A DNA stretch of 64,000 bases from Anadara kagoshimensis (taxonomy: Eukaryota > Mollusca > Bivalvia > Arcoida > Arcidae), in contig CM037865.1 in NCBI GenBank assembly GCA_021292105.1, forward strand, positions 25,647,928 to 25,711,927, in the 5' to 3' direction. A program made the position numbers and the translations under genes. Numbering within the stretch: position 1 is the first letter of the stretch; every line of letters starts with the position of its first letter. This document shows positions 1 to 11,590 of this stretch, one piece after another. A model generated the notes under the pieces. The model did not search any database. It was given only the letters and a program-made list of their open reading frames with translations, and was not told the origin of the DNA.

Positions 1-69
1 TGGCGAATCATGACTATTATTTACAGTTGTTTTTCGTCGTTTTGCCGAAGGTTCAGACGCTGTAGACAT
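1..69 (-). CDS. Possible N-terminal exon, cut by the window edge
   Basis: On the minus strand an ATG at 69-67 opens a frame that runs without a stop to base 1 and out of the window. It encodes 23 residues beginning MSTASEPSAKRRKTTV, with a basic KRRK stretch that could be a nuclear localisation signal. The start context is good (AAC before the ATG) and an in-frame TGA lies 33 bases upstream, so this is the first possible methionine. No family is recognisable from so short a piece. It could equally be a chance open frame. Confidence 0.4.
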   Translation of the reverse strand, partial: MSTASEPSAKRRKTTVNNSHDSP

Positions 70-980
70 GTTGATAAGATGAGGTCGTACCCTTCCAAGT
101 CATACCCTATCAAACCGTACACGTTTTGAGACAACAAAATATAGCAAAACAGAAACCCGTGATTTAACCTCTAACAAAAGATGTAAAAATCGAATTTTTA
201 GCATTGGTTGGTAAAGTTATTTTAATTATTAAACAGTCATTAGAGTTTCTGGTTTTTTTTTTTAATTTTTTACTCTCTGCAGAGCATTGCTATTCACCTT
301 ACTGTATCATTTTCCATGTGGTATAATAATAATAATCAAAATGAATGTTATATCACTACTATCACTACTAATGTTCTACCTGTTACCTGTATCCCGTGGT
401 CTTCTAGCTGTATTCAGCTATAGGCTGTATGCCTCTCTGACCAATCTTGATAAATTTCTGTCCCACATCAAACCGGGCTTTTCAGTGATTCCAGACTTCC
501 GTTTCTGGGTTTAGAAAACAATCTGGCTCGGACTGAAGATTCAATCCACTCATGGTTTAATTTGCTTTTAAAGTTCTACACACGGTATATAAACTACTTT
601 TATTGTCTACCATTTAAGTATCGTCAGCTTATGCATCTGTGACCTTGACCTTTAAACGCATTCATGACCTTTAACAATATATCAAGATGGTCGTTGTATC
701 ATCATCTACAATTTACTAATATACATGCCTATACAAAAGTTTAAAGTTTTTCAGATAATTAACCATTTCATTATTCTTTTGCACATTGACCTTTGAACCC
801 ATTAGACCTTCAGCAATATATCAGCTTGATTGTTATATCAATACCTACACTATGATTGAATTTGGCCCAGTGATCATACCTATATACTAACCGAAATGAT
901 ACGCTTTCTGGAAGAATTGGGCAAACAAGAAAAACATATTTGAGTAACAGATTCTATAACTGACCGTTTCATCTCTTAAA
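70..980. other. Non-coding stretch without recognised elements
   Basis: AT-rich DNA with only short open frames and no convincing splice or domain signal. If the minus-strand exon at 1-69 is real, the promoter and leader of that gene would lie in the first few hundred bases here. No TATA box or initiator could be singled out. Confidence 0.4.
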
Positions 981-982
981 GA

Positions 983-1150
983 CTACTGTAGCTCAGTTAG
1001 TAGGGTGCTTGCTTCGCACGAGAAAATTCGTAAGTTCGAACCCGGCCCAAGACTTGAAATATGTAGTGACCCGTGGTTCATTCGCTAAGCACTCTGCATT
1101 TAGAAATGAAAGTCACAGGCTACATCGAGTAAGACCTTGAAAACCGTTAA
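983..1150 (+). repeat. tRNA-derived SINE, family 1, 3' truncated
   Basis: The head reads as a degenerate tRNA with an A box (TAGCTCAGTTAG) and B box (GTTCGAACC). It is followed by the body shared with many copies here (AAGCACTCTGCATTTAGAAATG). The 3' part is lost. Confidence 0.75.
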
Positions 1151-1391
1151 GCATGACGTATAATTACGTTTACATGTATTCGAGAGTCAAATCTACTCTG
1201 TTTTTGACAAGAACTATCCACGCCAGATAAATGCGTGCATACAATTATGAAAAAGTATGTCATCTGTAATGTTATCTATTATATGCTTTGATGTATGTAA
1301 TGCTGCCCGTATTTCATGTAATCTAATCAGAGTTTTTCTATTTCACTCCATGTTGTATATCGGACTCACTCCTGTGTATGAATGTTAAAAT

Positions 1392-2133
1392 CATAGGCGT
1401 AGGAGCAGGGGGGGCAGCGGGGACCGCCCCCCCCCCCAAATGTCAGAGAAGGGGGGCCAGGCCCCCGCAATATATTGTGTGAAATTTTGTATCATAGTTT
1501 ATGTTTATAGTGTAAGTGCTAAAAAAACAAAAAAAGAAAACAAAAAAAAACCCAAGAGCTTTAACAGGAAATGTCCATCTGGTAACCAATCAATTATCAA
1601 TTTCATCATTATACTTGTAAAAGGGCGTCAAAATTTTCCGTGGTACCCCCATATCCAGTGGCGGATTCAGCCCCCCCCCCTTTTATGTCGCTAATAATAC
1701 ATATTGTTCAGCTCAGATTGCACCAGAATGCAGGATTTTTGCGCCACATTTTCAAAATTTTCCGGGGGAGCATGCCCCCGAACCCCCTAGAGGGTTGGAG
1801 CCTTCGGCTCTCACATTATACGCCCCCTTTCTAAAATTCTGGATCAGCCTCTGATATCCATCTCCAATGAGAGGGGTGATTATGGAACTTGTGTCATACA
1901 GTTATTTCTTCCCCCTTGATATCACAGTATTTTAACCTATCAAAAACGATGCACAATACATTGAAAGAGTTAGTTTTGAAAATTTTCCGGGGGAGGCCCC
2001 CGGAACCCCACCTATGCGAGGGTTTAACACCCCTCTCATACTCTCCCCGCCTCGTGCCATGTACCTGCAGCACGACATAGACATAGCTTCGGTTTGCCCC
2101 CCCCCCCATATTAAAAACCCTCCTACGCCTATG
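1392..2133. mobile_element. GC-rich hAT-like non-autonomous element
   Basis: The ends are inverted repeats: CATAGGCGTAGGAG at 1392 and its complement ending at 2133. The interior has alternating runs of C and G and a motif, AAAATTTTCCGGGGG, that recurs near 1750, 1978 and 47940. A smaller element (1656-1853) is nested inside. No transposase coding is visible. A target duplication could not be settled, because the flanks show only an imperfect TGTT-rich match. Confidence 0.55.
1656..1853. mobile_element. hAT-type MITE nested in the GC-rich element
   Basis: The terminus CAGTGGCGGATTCAG at 1656 pairs with an inverted, diverged terminus ending CCTCTG at 1853. The 5-bp direct repeat ATATC flanks it on both sides (1651-1655 and 1854-1858). 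The interior is GC-rich and non-coding. Confidence 0.55.
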
Positions 2134-2549
2134 TGTTTAGAAGTTCACACGCAGTAATACACCTTTTTTTAGTTTTTACTTATGTACATACGGCAACAAA
2201 GTATTGGTTTTAATATTAAATACCAAATTATTTATTGCTTTAAATTATGTCAGTTTTGTATTGTAATTTATATAAAAGTGATGCAAGTTGAACTATTTTC
2301 AAGAACAATTAGGCCATGTGTGTATCAACCCAGTCATTGGTCACATCACGTGGCAGATACTGGTTACACAATTTATTTTTCAGTATCGACATTAATGCAT
2401 TCAAACTCTTATCAAATGTAATGTAGTCTTTCAAAAATATTTTGTAATTTCATATTAATCTCGTCTAATATCTAATATCAATGTCTAAATTGGCAACTAT
2501 TCTTTTTGTATATCTTAGCTTTTACCACCGTAAAGTAATTAATTACTTT

Positions 2550-3540
2550 TAGTTCTTTTACAAAAACGGTAGACCAAGACACAAATATCTAGTGCTAAAC
2601 AGGGATTCTTGTTATTTTGTCAAGCGTCATACGGATTCCAAACAAAAATATACTGAAGATACCATCAACAAAATGTTGGAGTTTCTGATAGATAATATAT
2701 CTGTTGTATTTAATAATACAACTCTCCAGCAAACAATCGACACACCAATGGGCACAAAGTGTGAATCATTGCTTTACGATTCGCTTCTTTATTCTTAGGA
2801 AGCAGAAATTATTCAGAGCCTTGTTAGATCTGGAGAAAAGCCTATTGCTAAATCACTCAACTGTACATACAAATATATAGATGACGTTGTCTCTTAACAA
2901 TCCTAAATGTGGATACTATGTAAATACATGTACCATCTATCCCAGTAAGCTTGAAGTAAAAGATACCACAGATTCCTCAAGTTCTGCTTCATATTTAGAC
3001 TTATACATCAATTATGACACCCACGAAAGGCTACATTTGAAACTTTATGACAAACAGGATGACTTAAATTTTTCTATTGTCAACTTTCCTTTTCTATGCA
3101 GCAATATACCTGCTTCTCCTGCTTATGGTGTATTTGTTTCCCAATTAATACGCTATGGTTCAGTTTGTTCCCACTACGGGGACTTTGTTCAACGAAGCAG
3201 ACTGCTTGCATAACATGTTGACCCAGGGATATTGCAAGGCTAGGCTTATCAAGGCCATCAAAAAGTTTTATGACCGTCATCACAGTATTGTTGATAAGTT
3301 TGATGTATCTGTGTCTAAGATTGCCTCAATATATTTGACGTCCCTATATGTTCCTTTTACAACTTTGATTACACACGTAGCGGCTGTAGCTAGCTAAAAA
3401 GGAGGTACTTACCCATCCGGAACATTCGGCCTCACTTCCCTGGTGGAAGTTCATGTATGTAACTTAACTTACAGTTACAAAGTTTTTACTTTGTTTCTGG
3501 ATTGTGATTCGGACATGGGTTAGTATGTTTGTTTTTTATC
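2550..3540 (+). pseudogene. Penelope-type reverse transcriptase remnant, copy 1
   Basis: Pieces of a reverse transcriptase are readable in order on the plus strand: a lead-in (YFVKRHTDSKQKYTED), a PMGTKC motif near 2745-2760, the catalytic YIDD at about 2875-2887, and a C-terminal part with SASYLDLYI, LKLYDKQDD and SNIPASPAYGVF (2970-3130). A one-base deletion just after YIDDVVS shifts the frame, and further shifts and stops follow, so it is dead. After the coding part comes a 3' tail (about 3390-3536) shared by three other copies. The motif order fits Penelope-like elements. The exact clade is uncertain, and no GIY-YIG endonuclease was seen. Confidence 0.75.
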
Positions 3541-5790
3541 AATATCACGATACAATGTATACAGAAGACAACGTATTATCTATTAATAGTCCTCAATTTG
3601 GAGAATATGTTAGTTAGCTAGCTTAAGCCCCATTTATACGGCGAGAATTGCATACCTAAGTATTTTTACTCATATGTAAATTTACTCACGTAAGCAAAAG
3701 TATATTTTGCTTTGCGTTCATACATAATTTATGTACCATAAGTAAATTTGAAGTTTTCAACCAATTTTGGATAATTTTCATTCTGAACATTGAACAGTTT
3801 AGACTTTATTATCAGATAAGAACGTTTCCTTACTATTTAAGCACTGATTTGATACTGGGCTATTATAATGACAAATGAGTAGTTCTTCTTGGTGATCCAG
3901 CATATCTGTCATATACCATTTTTGAATTAATCATAAAATACATTAAAAAAAGTTATATGAGACTTGGTTTTTCAAGCTTTATACAAACAAACAAAATTTT
4001 AGACCAGCGCAGAGCACATTTATACAGTCTAGTTAGGGTAGAACGACACTTGATCTTCGCTATCTTTGAGTTGCTTGAAATGCCCATTGTGATGTTTGCA
4101 AAAAAGGATTGACGTCCATGTCATATTTGCTTGTTCTGTAAAAGGAGCTTGTGTTGTTCCTCATGACATATATAAGATATTTAGATTAGCCCACGTCTCC
4201 TAAAACCCAGTCTGGCCCCCAAAATGTTTACACATTTTAGCTATTTATTACATTAAAACTTTTTTTCAGCTGAGCTGAACCCCTAACTCAAAATATTAAG
4301 CATCATCTCTGTATATGAAGCTGCAAATTGATTCTTTAGTAATCGGTGGAATGTTTTTATTGAACTAGATGGTGAAAATCATTTCAGTGATGTTGAAGAT
4401 GAAGTTGATGATGTTTGTAATATTTGTTCTTCCAAAACACTTCATGACGACATGGCATCTCCTTTCATGGACAATTCGTTGTCAAATTTGTAAAAGTAAA
4501 TTTCCTTTACATTCTGTGCTTGGCTTTTGTTGCTCAAGCACTTTCTCTTTGAAAACTAGTAAAACGTCAATTTTTGGTGACAGTTTGTCACTAGTTTCTG
4601 TGTTTTTGTCAAATAAATCTATTTCAATTACAACGTTTGATCTATTCTTTACTGGATAGTTATTACAAATCAATGAGAGCCACAGTTGTTTATAGTGGTT
4701 GGCTTCTTTAACCGCTATGAGTTCGATCCCCGATTGTAACACCATATGTGGTGAGTGGGTTTCCCTTACAATTGGCACATGTTGGTTAGCTCGATGTCAA
4801 TACACTGGGATGTGTGCAATGTTAATCTGCGACATTGTATATCATTGGATAACACTATTAAACAATTTTTTCTGGTACAAGGCAGATTACAAACCTGCAC
4901 CACATGGACCTGAATGAATATTAACCCATAGAGATAAATAACCTGGCATTAATAAGTCCACGTGTTCAAAATTATGTGAGTAAATATTACTGTGCGTTCA
5001 TACGACACTGTAGCAAAATTTGCATACCTAAGTATAAAATACTCACATACTATAGCAAATTTGCACTTGGTCCCTACTAGGTGCAAATTTACTTACATGA
5101 GTAAAATTTGCGTATATGCAAAGTTGTTCATACGACACAATTTGCATATGTGAGTAAATTTGCATATGAGTAAAAAATACTTAGGTATGCAATTCTCGCC
5201 GTATAAATGGGGCTTTAGAATAAACGATGCGATCATTTGTTTAAGTTTCCTTCATATTAAGACTTGATAATGACCCCTACGAAAGGCTTCATTTGAAATT
5301 GTATGGCAACCGTGACGACTTAATTTTTTTATTGCCCCCCTTTTTTCTATGCAGCAATATACCTGCTTCTCCTGCTTATGGTGTATTTGTTTCACAATCA
5401 ATACGACATGGTAGACATTGTTCTCACTACGAGACCTTTATACAATGAAGCAAGCTTTTGCTTGACCCAGGGATATTTTAAGCCTAGGATTATCAGGGTC
5501 CTCAAAAAGTTTTTGGCAGTCATCACAGCATTGTTGTTGCGTTTGATATCCCTGTATCCAGGAATGCCCAGAATATATATTTCCATAGTTCCATGTTCCT
5601 TTCACGCAGTTTTGATTACACTCGTGACAGGTGTAGCTAGCTAAACAGGAAGTGCTTACACCTCTGGAGCACCCGGCCTCAATTCCCTGGTGGAAGTTCA
5701 CGTGTCTAACCTAACTTGTTAGTTCCAAAGTTTTTACTTTGCTTCTGGATTGTGATTCGGACATGGATTAGTATGTTTAGCAAGTTGCAA
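3541..5790 (+). pseudogene. Penelope-type reverse transcriptase remnant, copy 2, split
   Basis: A second copy of the same family is interrupted by the Harbinger-like element at 3626-5214. The left piece (about 3541-3625) carries a damaged active-site region readable as RY-I-ED-N-VLS followed by NSPQFGEYV. The right piece (from about 5218) resumes with a diverged SYLRLDNDPYERLHLKLYG segment, then the SNIPASPAYGVF region and the shared 3' tail to about 5790. Frameshifts and stops are frequent. That the two halves belong together is inferred from the order of homologous segments in copy 1. Confidence 0.65.
3626..5214. mobile_element. Harbinger-like DNA element with long terminal inverted repeats
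   Basis: The ends match in inverted orientation over more than 60 bases with few differences. The left end begins AGCCCCATTTATACGGCGAG at 3626, and the right end is its complement, ending at 5214. The element is flanked by TTA on both sides (3623-3625 and 5215-5217), a 3-bp duplication of the TWA type used by PIF/Harbinger elements. Sub-terminal motifs recur (GCGTTCATAC, GCAAATTTACT). No transposase was recognised. A short acidic open stretch at about 4363-4493 could be a decayed exon. At 1589 bp this is probably a non-autonomous copy. Confidence 0.75.
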
Positions 5791-5940
5791 ACCCACAGAC
5801 GAATGCAAGGACGAACAGCACAAATTCCGAAGTGTATCCTTTTCCAAATAAAGCTTATGAAAGTTGTTTTTTTAAATATTATAATAATTTTACTCAGATC
5901 TTTAATAATTTGTTATTGATTTTCGGAAACGGAATTTACT

Positions 5941-6060
5941 TTCACAAATAACTAATATCTATTGTCTTTGCTTATCCAACAACTAGCACCAATTCTCACT
6001 TAACCAACATTTAAAACCTTACCTATAGGCATATTGGTTAAGTGTGAACGAACTTTATAT
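5941..6060. repeat. Short inverted repeat downstream of the IAP gene
   Basis: CACTTAACCAA at about 5997-6007 is complementary to TTGGTTAAGTG at about 6034-6044, giving a possible 11-bp stem with a roughly 26-base loop. It lies in the 3' flank or 3' UTR of the minus-strand IAP gene. It could be a transcript hairpin or a tiny MITE. Confidence 0.4.
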
Positions 6061-6093
6061 TATTATATAGTCTATATTAGTCTTTATATTAGT

Positions 6094-9000
6094 CTAAGAC
6101 AGATATGCCTTTACGGTTCCTTTGATCATAGTTCTACAAATTGGACATAGTTTTAGAGCCGGTGCACACTCTACGCAGGCGCATAAATGTCCACATGGTA
6201 AAAACACAATAGATACTTCCTGTTCTATACATATTTTACAACATGTCTGATCCTTCAGTTGCTTATTTTCTTCTAGCAAGGCGTGTGACTCCGACAGAAT
6301 TTTTGTGTCTGAAAATAAAATTCGATAAAATTGATTGATTGCTTGATTGAATGAATTGGGCTTTGAGTCTAAGTCAAGATTATTTAACATCGATACATCA
6401 CCAGCTATAGGTGAATTGACAGAATAGTTTGCCTTTTGTAGAGTGTTTATGACAATGTGCAGAAGATAAAGTTCTTTGTTGTGTCAAGAGACATCGGTTT
6501 TTATGGTCTCTTTGGATAGGTCGTGTGAATTTCATGTTTAAATGCAAATACTTGACAAAATAACAGTAGCTACCTATTTTCATGTTTCATATTTTTAGTT
6601 GCAAATCTCTTGTTATCATATACTAACCTTTTGGGTCAGATTTGTTCGTCTGTGTTTTGTTGCTATTGGTAACGGCAGTGTTATTTGATGCTGACGTTCG
6701 GTCCTCATTTTCAATGTTATCATCAGCATTTGCGTCTTCAAGTTCAAAAATAATGGATACGATATCAGTAGCTCTGAAAGTTGTTTCACCTGTAATTCAA
6801 ATCCCAATATAACATATCGATTTCATGGTTGAAATTCCTTGCAAAATATTCCATTGAAATCAAACACAAACAGCCTATGTCCAAATCATCATCAACAAGC
6901 ATAGTATACACTTTAAAAACTTGAAATTATAGTTAAACACGCAAACTTTAACCAGGGAAGCGAGGCCGTGTGCTCAGGAAGGCAAGCACCTCCCGAAAAT
7001 GAGACAACGGATTTGTTAACCGAACAAGTGCACTGCTGATTATGCCAAATATAAATTCTATCTGGTAACTTTTTTAAAACCAAAAAAATGTAATTTATGC
7101 AGAGTTCATCCAAAAAAGGTTCATACTAGGGTTGTCTTATTGGTAACCATTAGAAATGTGATATGCATTAAAGATGACTAGATGAATAGAATTGGGGATA
7201 GTCAGCATTTTGATTTGCATATCTTGTTACATCGTTTTTGTAAAACGAACATTTTTAAGAACATTAATATTTACGATTTCAAAGTTTACACAAAGCAAAA
7301 TATTCTCACCATTTCTTTGAAGATACACCTTGATGGCTCTTCTAATTGCCTCCCTCTCATATCCACATCTTATAAGGCTCTCTGCAGCTATTGTGTCCAT
7401 CAATAACTTTGTTGGCGTTAAATTACTAGTGCTTGAGTTTCCTTGATAAATAAATAAATATATAAATTAAAGTTATTAAGATTCAACAAAATTAACACCA
7501 AAGATGATGAAGCAGATTTTCAAAAAGTGTTTTAAATTATATAAAATAGTATTACTAGTGTGAAGATAACTGCAAGCAGATAGGCCAAACATATTTGGAC
7601 ACGAGATGGCACTAGGAGTCAAAATTATGACACGCGTAGATCGGATCTCACCGGCTACCTACAAGTGATTAATGAAATTTTACACCCCACCCAAGATTCT
7701 TCTACTTATATCGTGGTTGTCGTTTCAAGAATGGCGGCGAAAACCAGAGTGCTCGAGAAAACCAAATAAGTTCGGCAAACGAACTTTCTCACACTAGGAT
7801 CTGTCCAAAATGGGATTCGAGCCTAGGGGCGAGATACGCTATGATCCGTACATTGTAAGCGATAAGTAATTAATTTATAATGTTTTATTTATCTTAAAAT
7901 GAATAATCTTACTAAACATGTTACCAGTATAACAGGTGTATATGTTGAAAATCTAAAGAATATCAACAAAAAAAGTTTTTGTGAACAAAAATTTAAATAT
8001 TGTGAGTTTATCAACTTTGGCGTTTACGTATGCTAAAACAAGTTATAATTTGAGTAAACTCGCATGTACTTATAAAAGCCCAAATCTCTCGAAGGTAGCC
8101 TTGTACACTGTGGTCGTATTTAAGTTGGTGGCGGATTATACTTATCACCGCAAAAAATCGCTAAAATTGGTACAGCTAAAACGAATACATTTAATTACAT
8201 CTTACCATTGTGTTGTACTGTGGCTGCACCAGAAGTTATATCATATGTGTTCTCTGTGGAGCTCTGAAATAGACGTCGATAAAAACTATCTAAAACGGTG
8301 AAGCTACATGCAGACTAGAGAAAAAACTTGCTGCTTAAATATTTAAAGTGTTTTCTTCTAAGAAAATGAAAAGTCTTTTTTTTTTACTAAAAAAAGATAA
8401 AGTTACGGCCTTTATTGACAACCACCGACGTTCGCTTGCCAATGGTCGGTGGTTTTCTCCGACACTAGGGTTTTTTTTCACCATCTCAGAACTGATCGAT
8501 ATAAGTGAAAGAATCTTGACTGTGTTGTCATATACGACTTTTTTATTTAATCATAAAATAATTCAAAAGGTGGTATATGACAGTGTAAAACTACATTGTT
8601 CCACCCCTTCTCTCTTTAGATACAAAAAAACAATGAGCCAACAACTCTCTCTCTCTCTCACTCTCTCTCTCTCTCTCTCTCATTTTAAAAATCTAAAAAA
8701 AAAGAGCTGCCTCTTGAGAGAACCCTCATGGTACACGATATTAGCGCCATCTTACAAACTTCAATAAAGCTCTAGTAATAATTATTTATAGTGTTAGTTA
8801 CCTGATTCGATTTGGAACACTGAACTAGATTAATAAAGTCTTGTCCTTTTACATTTCTGAGATACACACATTTAGGTGACCAGGACGCATGTTCCACCCA
8901 CGGGTCATCACAAGGTTCCCAAGACCTCAACCCTTGACCACAGAAAAAACAGTATACGACGTCATCTTTTCCTGACAAAAAATAAAATTAAATTAAATTA

Positions 9001-10269
9001 AATTTAAAAAAATAAAATAAAATAATTAATATATCTACACATATACACATTTCAAAGGAAGATATTAAGTAATGATAGACCCTGTAGACAGATCTATTTT
9101 GGCTTTTTGGAAATATTCATTTTGTCAGTTGGAACCTGCCACAGAAACTCATTATTAAACAAGAGGGCCATGAGGCCCTGGGCGCTCACCAGAGAATAAA
9201 TTGAATTCTACACATTTTTCCAATAATGACATGAATAGAGGGTTAACAGAGTTCATTATTAATTAATATGAACTTGACCTTGCTTTGGTCATGAACATCG
9301 ATCTGGACAAATTATATGAAGATTGGGCAAAAAATATGGACTCTAGAGTGTTAACAAGGTTTTTCTATGATTTGACCTAGTGACCTACTTATTGACCCAA
9401 CATAACCCATATACGAACTTGACTTAGCTTTTGTCCTGAAAATCGTTCTGGACAAGTTTGATGAAGATATAACTAAAACTGTGGCCTCTAGAGTGTCAAC
9501 AATGAAAAGTTGACGCACGACACACGACGCACGACATACGACGGACAAAGACTGATCACAATAGCTCACTTGAGCACTTTGTGCTCAGGTGAGCTAAAAA
9601 TAAACACTGGGAAATGTTTAAACACTAAAGGAAAAGCTAGTGTTTGAGAGCCAAAGAGCATCCGCTTATTTTTTTCAAATAAAGAGCACCTGTGATAACG
9701 CCACGAACATAAAAATCTAGACGTCATATTGTAATCATTGTTGATGATGATGATGATGATGATGATGATCTCGAAATAAAAGTAGCATGATGATAATAAC
9801 GATGACGCTTTTAAGTTGAAAAGATGATGATGATGATGATGCCGTTGAATCGCGAAAGGGTTTATTTTTTAAATACATACAAAACAACTTCATTCCAACA
9901 TGGTATCAATCAAAAATATATTTTATACAAAATTCAGAATTTACGGATATAAACAAACGAGCGCTATATTATAATTCAGTGCTTACCCGAATAGAAAAAT
10001 CCAGCCTCGGCCAAACTTTCTCTGCTCTGATGAACATAAGATGGAAAATTTCTGAATGACGATATTCTGACAGATTTTATTGCAAACTGGTGGTATTTTG
10101 GCGTTTCCTGGCATATGCCTTGATTCCGGGTACTAGTATTTAATAACCTGTCATTATCCCAACCATTTTCTGGCATACAATTTCCCGCCTCGGTATTCTC
10201 TAATCCAAAAAATATGTTTCTCGGACCATTTTCTTCAACATAGTGACCGACATTCCCGTTTCTGTTCAT
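6094..10269 (-). CDS. Inhibitor of apoptosis protein: one BIR, UBA-like, RING (six exons)
   Basis: Exons on the minus strand: 10269-9987, 8971-8802, 8263-8206, 7441-7310, 6789-6628, 6308-6094. All junctions are GT-AG and phases agree throughout, giving 1020 coding bases, 339 residues plus stop. The BIR domain (about 68-140) has the zinc pattern C102-x2-C105-x16-H122-x6-C129 and the DDPW..HA.W motif of peptide-binding BIRs. A UBA-like segment (about 185-213, [15 protein letters not shown]) follows. The C-terminal RING (292-326) has the full C3HC4 set. By family knowledge such proteins are E3 ubiquitin ligases that restrain caspases and act in innate signalling, in the cytoplasm. The start is the first ATG after an in-frame stop (AAA before ATG). 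Only one BIR is present, unlike the two or three of BIRC2/3/4. Introns hold SINEs, a bivalve-type repeat and microsatellites. Upstream non-coding exons cannot be excluded. Confidence 0.9.
6330..6592 (-). repeat. SINE family 1 in the last IAP intron
   Basis: The 3' tail (TTGATTGATTG) and the ATACATCACCAGCTATAGGTGAA core are readable. The tRNA-related head, toward 6592, is mostly lost. It lies in the same orientation as the gene and fills most of the 319-base intron, starting about 20 bases upstream of the final acceptor. Confidence 0.65.
7685..7865 (-). repeat. SINE family 2 fragment in an IAP intron
   Basis: Shares the body of family 2 (complement of CGAACTTTCTCACACTAGGATCTGTCC and the GGGATTCGAGCC B box) with copies near 42.1, 45.9 and 49.4 kb. 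It lies in the third intron of the IAP gene. Confidence 0.55.
8420..8525 (+). repeat. SINE family 2 fragment
   Basis: TTCGCTTGCCAATGGTCGG and GGTGGTTTTCTCCGA, followed by the typical ATATAAGTGAAAGAATCTTGA tail motif (two overlapping pieces). The tRNA head is missing. Confidence 0.5.
8649..8680. repeat. CT microsatellite
   Basis: About 32 bases of CT dinucleotide with one interruption, within the second IAP intron. Confidence 0.9.
9165..9598. mobile_element. Bivalve-type interspersed repeat (GAGGCCCT...GTGAGCTAAAAA)
   Basis: It begins with AAGAGGGCCATGAGGCCC and ends GCTCACTTGAGC...CAGGTGAGCTAAAAA. The middle holds repeated TGACCT-rich blocks and the CTCTAGAGTGT motif twice. I recognise this layout from repeats that are common in bivalve genomes. 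It has no coding capacity and sits in the first IAP intron. Confidence 0.6.
9741..9843. repeat. GAT/ATG trinucleotide microsatellites
   Basis: Two runs of GATGAT (about 9744-9770 and 9823-9842) separated by a related degenerate stretch, in the first IAP intron. Confidence 0.85.
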
Positions 10270-10620
10270 TTTACCTCCGTCTTGTTAAGTCCTCTGTCTT
10301 TAATTTTATGATTTAAACTTTTAAAGAAAAAAATTGTTATTAAAATAGCATTTAAATTAGCTCGTCACTAATTAAAAACAAGAGGATATATCCGAAAAAT
10401 CTCGTCATAAAGTACTATCTATACCAGGGTAATAATATCCATATTTTCCCAAGGAAAATAATTAAATGCGATGGTAATGAAGTGGGTTGTGTGTAATATA
10501 AGTTTAGAAAGATTTCATTTTAATGATGTGCTGTATGTTTGATAGTTTAAAATACCAGTTTTATTTATAAACATTTAAGATAAAATGCTGACAGAAATGT
10601 GGTATTTAAAACATTTCATG
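10270..10620. promoter_or_regulatory. Upstream region of the IAP gene
   Basis: About 350 bases between the IAP start codon and the 4-kb inverted-repeat element. It is AT-rich and non-coding. If transcription starts here, the promoter must be short or must lie inside the neighbouring repeat. No clear TATA box or initiator could be assigned. Confidence 0.3.
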
Positions 10621-10649
10621 TATTAGACTAGGAACAAATTCAGAAAATG

Positions 10650-11590
10650 TGACTTGAAGCGGCATTTTTTAGTAAAAGTTGGTAACATACTTTTCTAACA
10701 TAATTTGAGGGTGCTGAATTCAAAAATGGCGGATACCAAGCTGAATTTTGAGTTTTTGAACCCATAATTCCAAAAACAAAATGGCGACTTAAATTTATGG
10801 TGTATCCTGCAAAAATGTTACTTGGGTGACAAATTTGTAAAAGTTGGTAACATGATTTATTTAACATAATTGGAGGGTGCTGATTCAAAAATGGCGGATA
10901 CCAAGCTGAATTTTGAGTTTTTGAACCCATAATTCCAAAAACAAAATGGCGGCTAAATTATGGTGTACCTGCAAAAATGTTACTTGGGTGACAAATTTTA
11001 GTAAAAGTTGGTAACATGATTTATTTAGCATAATTCGAGGATGCGAATTCAAAAATGGGATACCAAGCTAATTTTGAGTTTTTGAACCCATAATTCCAAA
11101 AAAAAATGGCGGCTAAAATTAATGGTTACAATGCAAAAAATGTTACTTGGGTTGAGAAATTTTGTAAAAGTTGTAACATGATTTATTTAACACAATTCGA
11201 GACTGATTCAAAAATGGCGATACCAAGCTCAGTTTTGAGTTTTTTAACCATAATTCCAAAAAAAATGGCGGCTAAAATTAATTGTACAATGCAAAAATGT
11301 TACTTGGGTTTCAAATTTTGTAAAAGTTGTAACATGATTTATTTAACACAATTGAAGGATCCGAATTCACAAATGGCAGATACCAAGCTCAATATTGAGT
11401 TTTTAACCATAATTCAAAAAAATGGCGACTATAGTGTACCATGCAAAAATGTTACTTGGGGTTTCAAACTTTAGTAAAAGTTGGTAACATGATTTATGTA
11501 CACTTGAGTCTCGAATTCAAAATGGGATACCAAGTAAATTTTGAGCTTTTGAACCATAATTCCAAAAACAAAATGGCGACTGTTTAAATT
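10650..11590. repeat. Tandem repeat of about 155-165 bp, about six copies
   Basis: Each unit contains TAAAAGTTGGTAACATGATTT, then AAAATGGCGGATACCAAGCT, TTTTGAGTTTTTGAACC and AATGTTACTTGGG. The GTAACAT landmark occurs at about 10682, 10847, 11011, 11172, 11329 and 11484. Units shorten and decay from left to right. The unit corresponds to the element's terminal and sub-terminal region. Confidence 0.85.

Noticed and set aside
3390-3540. A hammerhead ribozyme in the Penelope-type 3' tails
   Set aside because: The tails contain neither CTGATGA nor a GAAA core in a suitable arrangement.
4369-4778. Overlapping open frames in the Harbinger-like element
   Set aside because: No transposase or Myb-like motif. 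Only a short acidic stretch looks protein-like, and it is too short to call.
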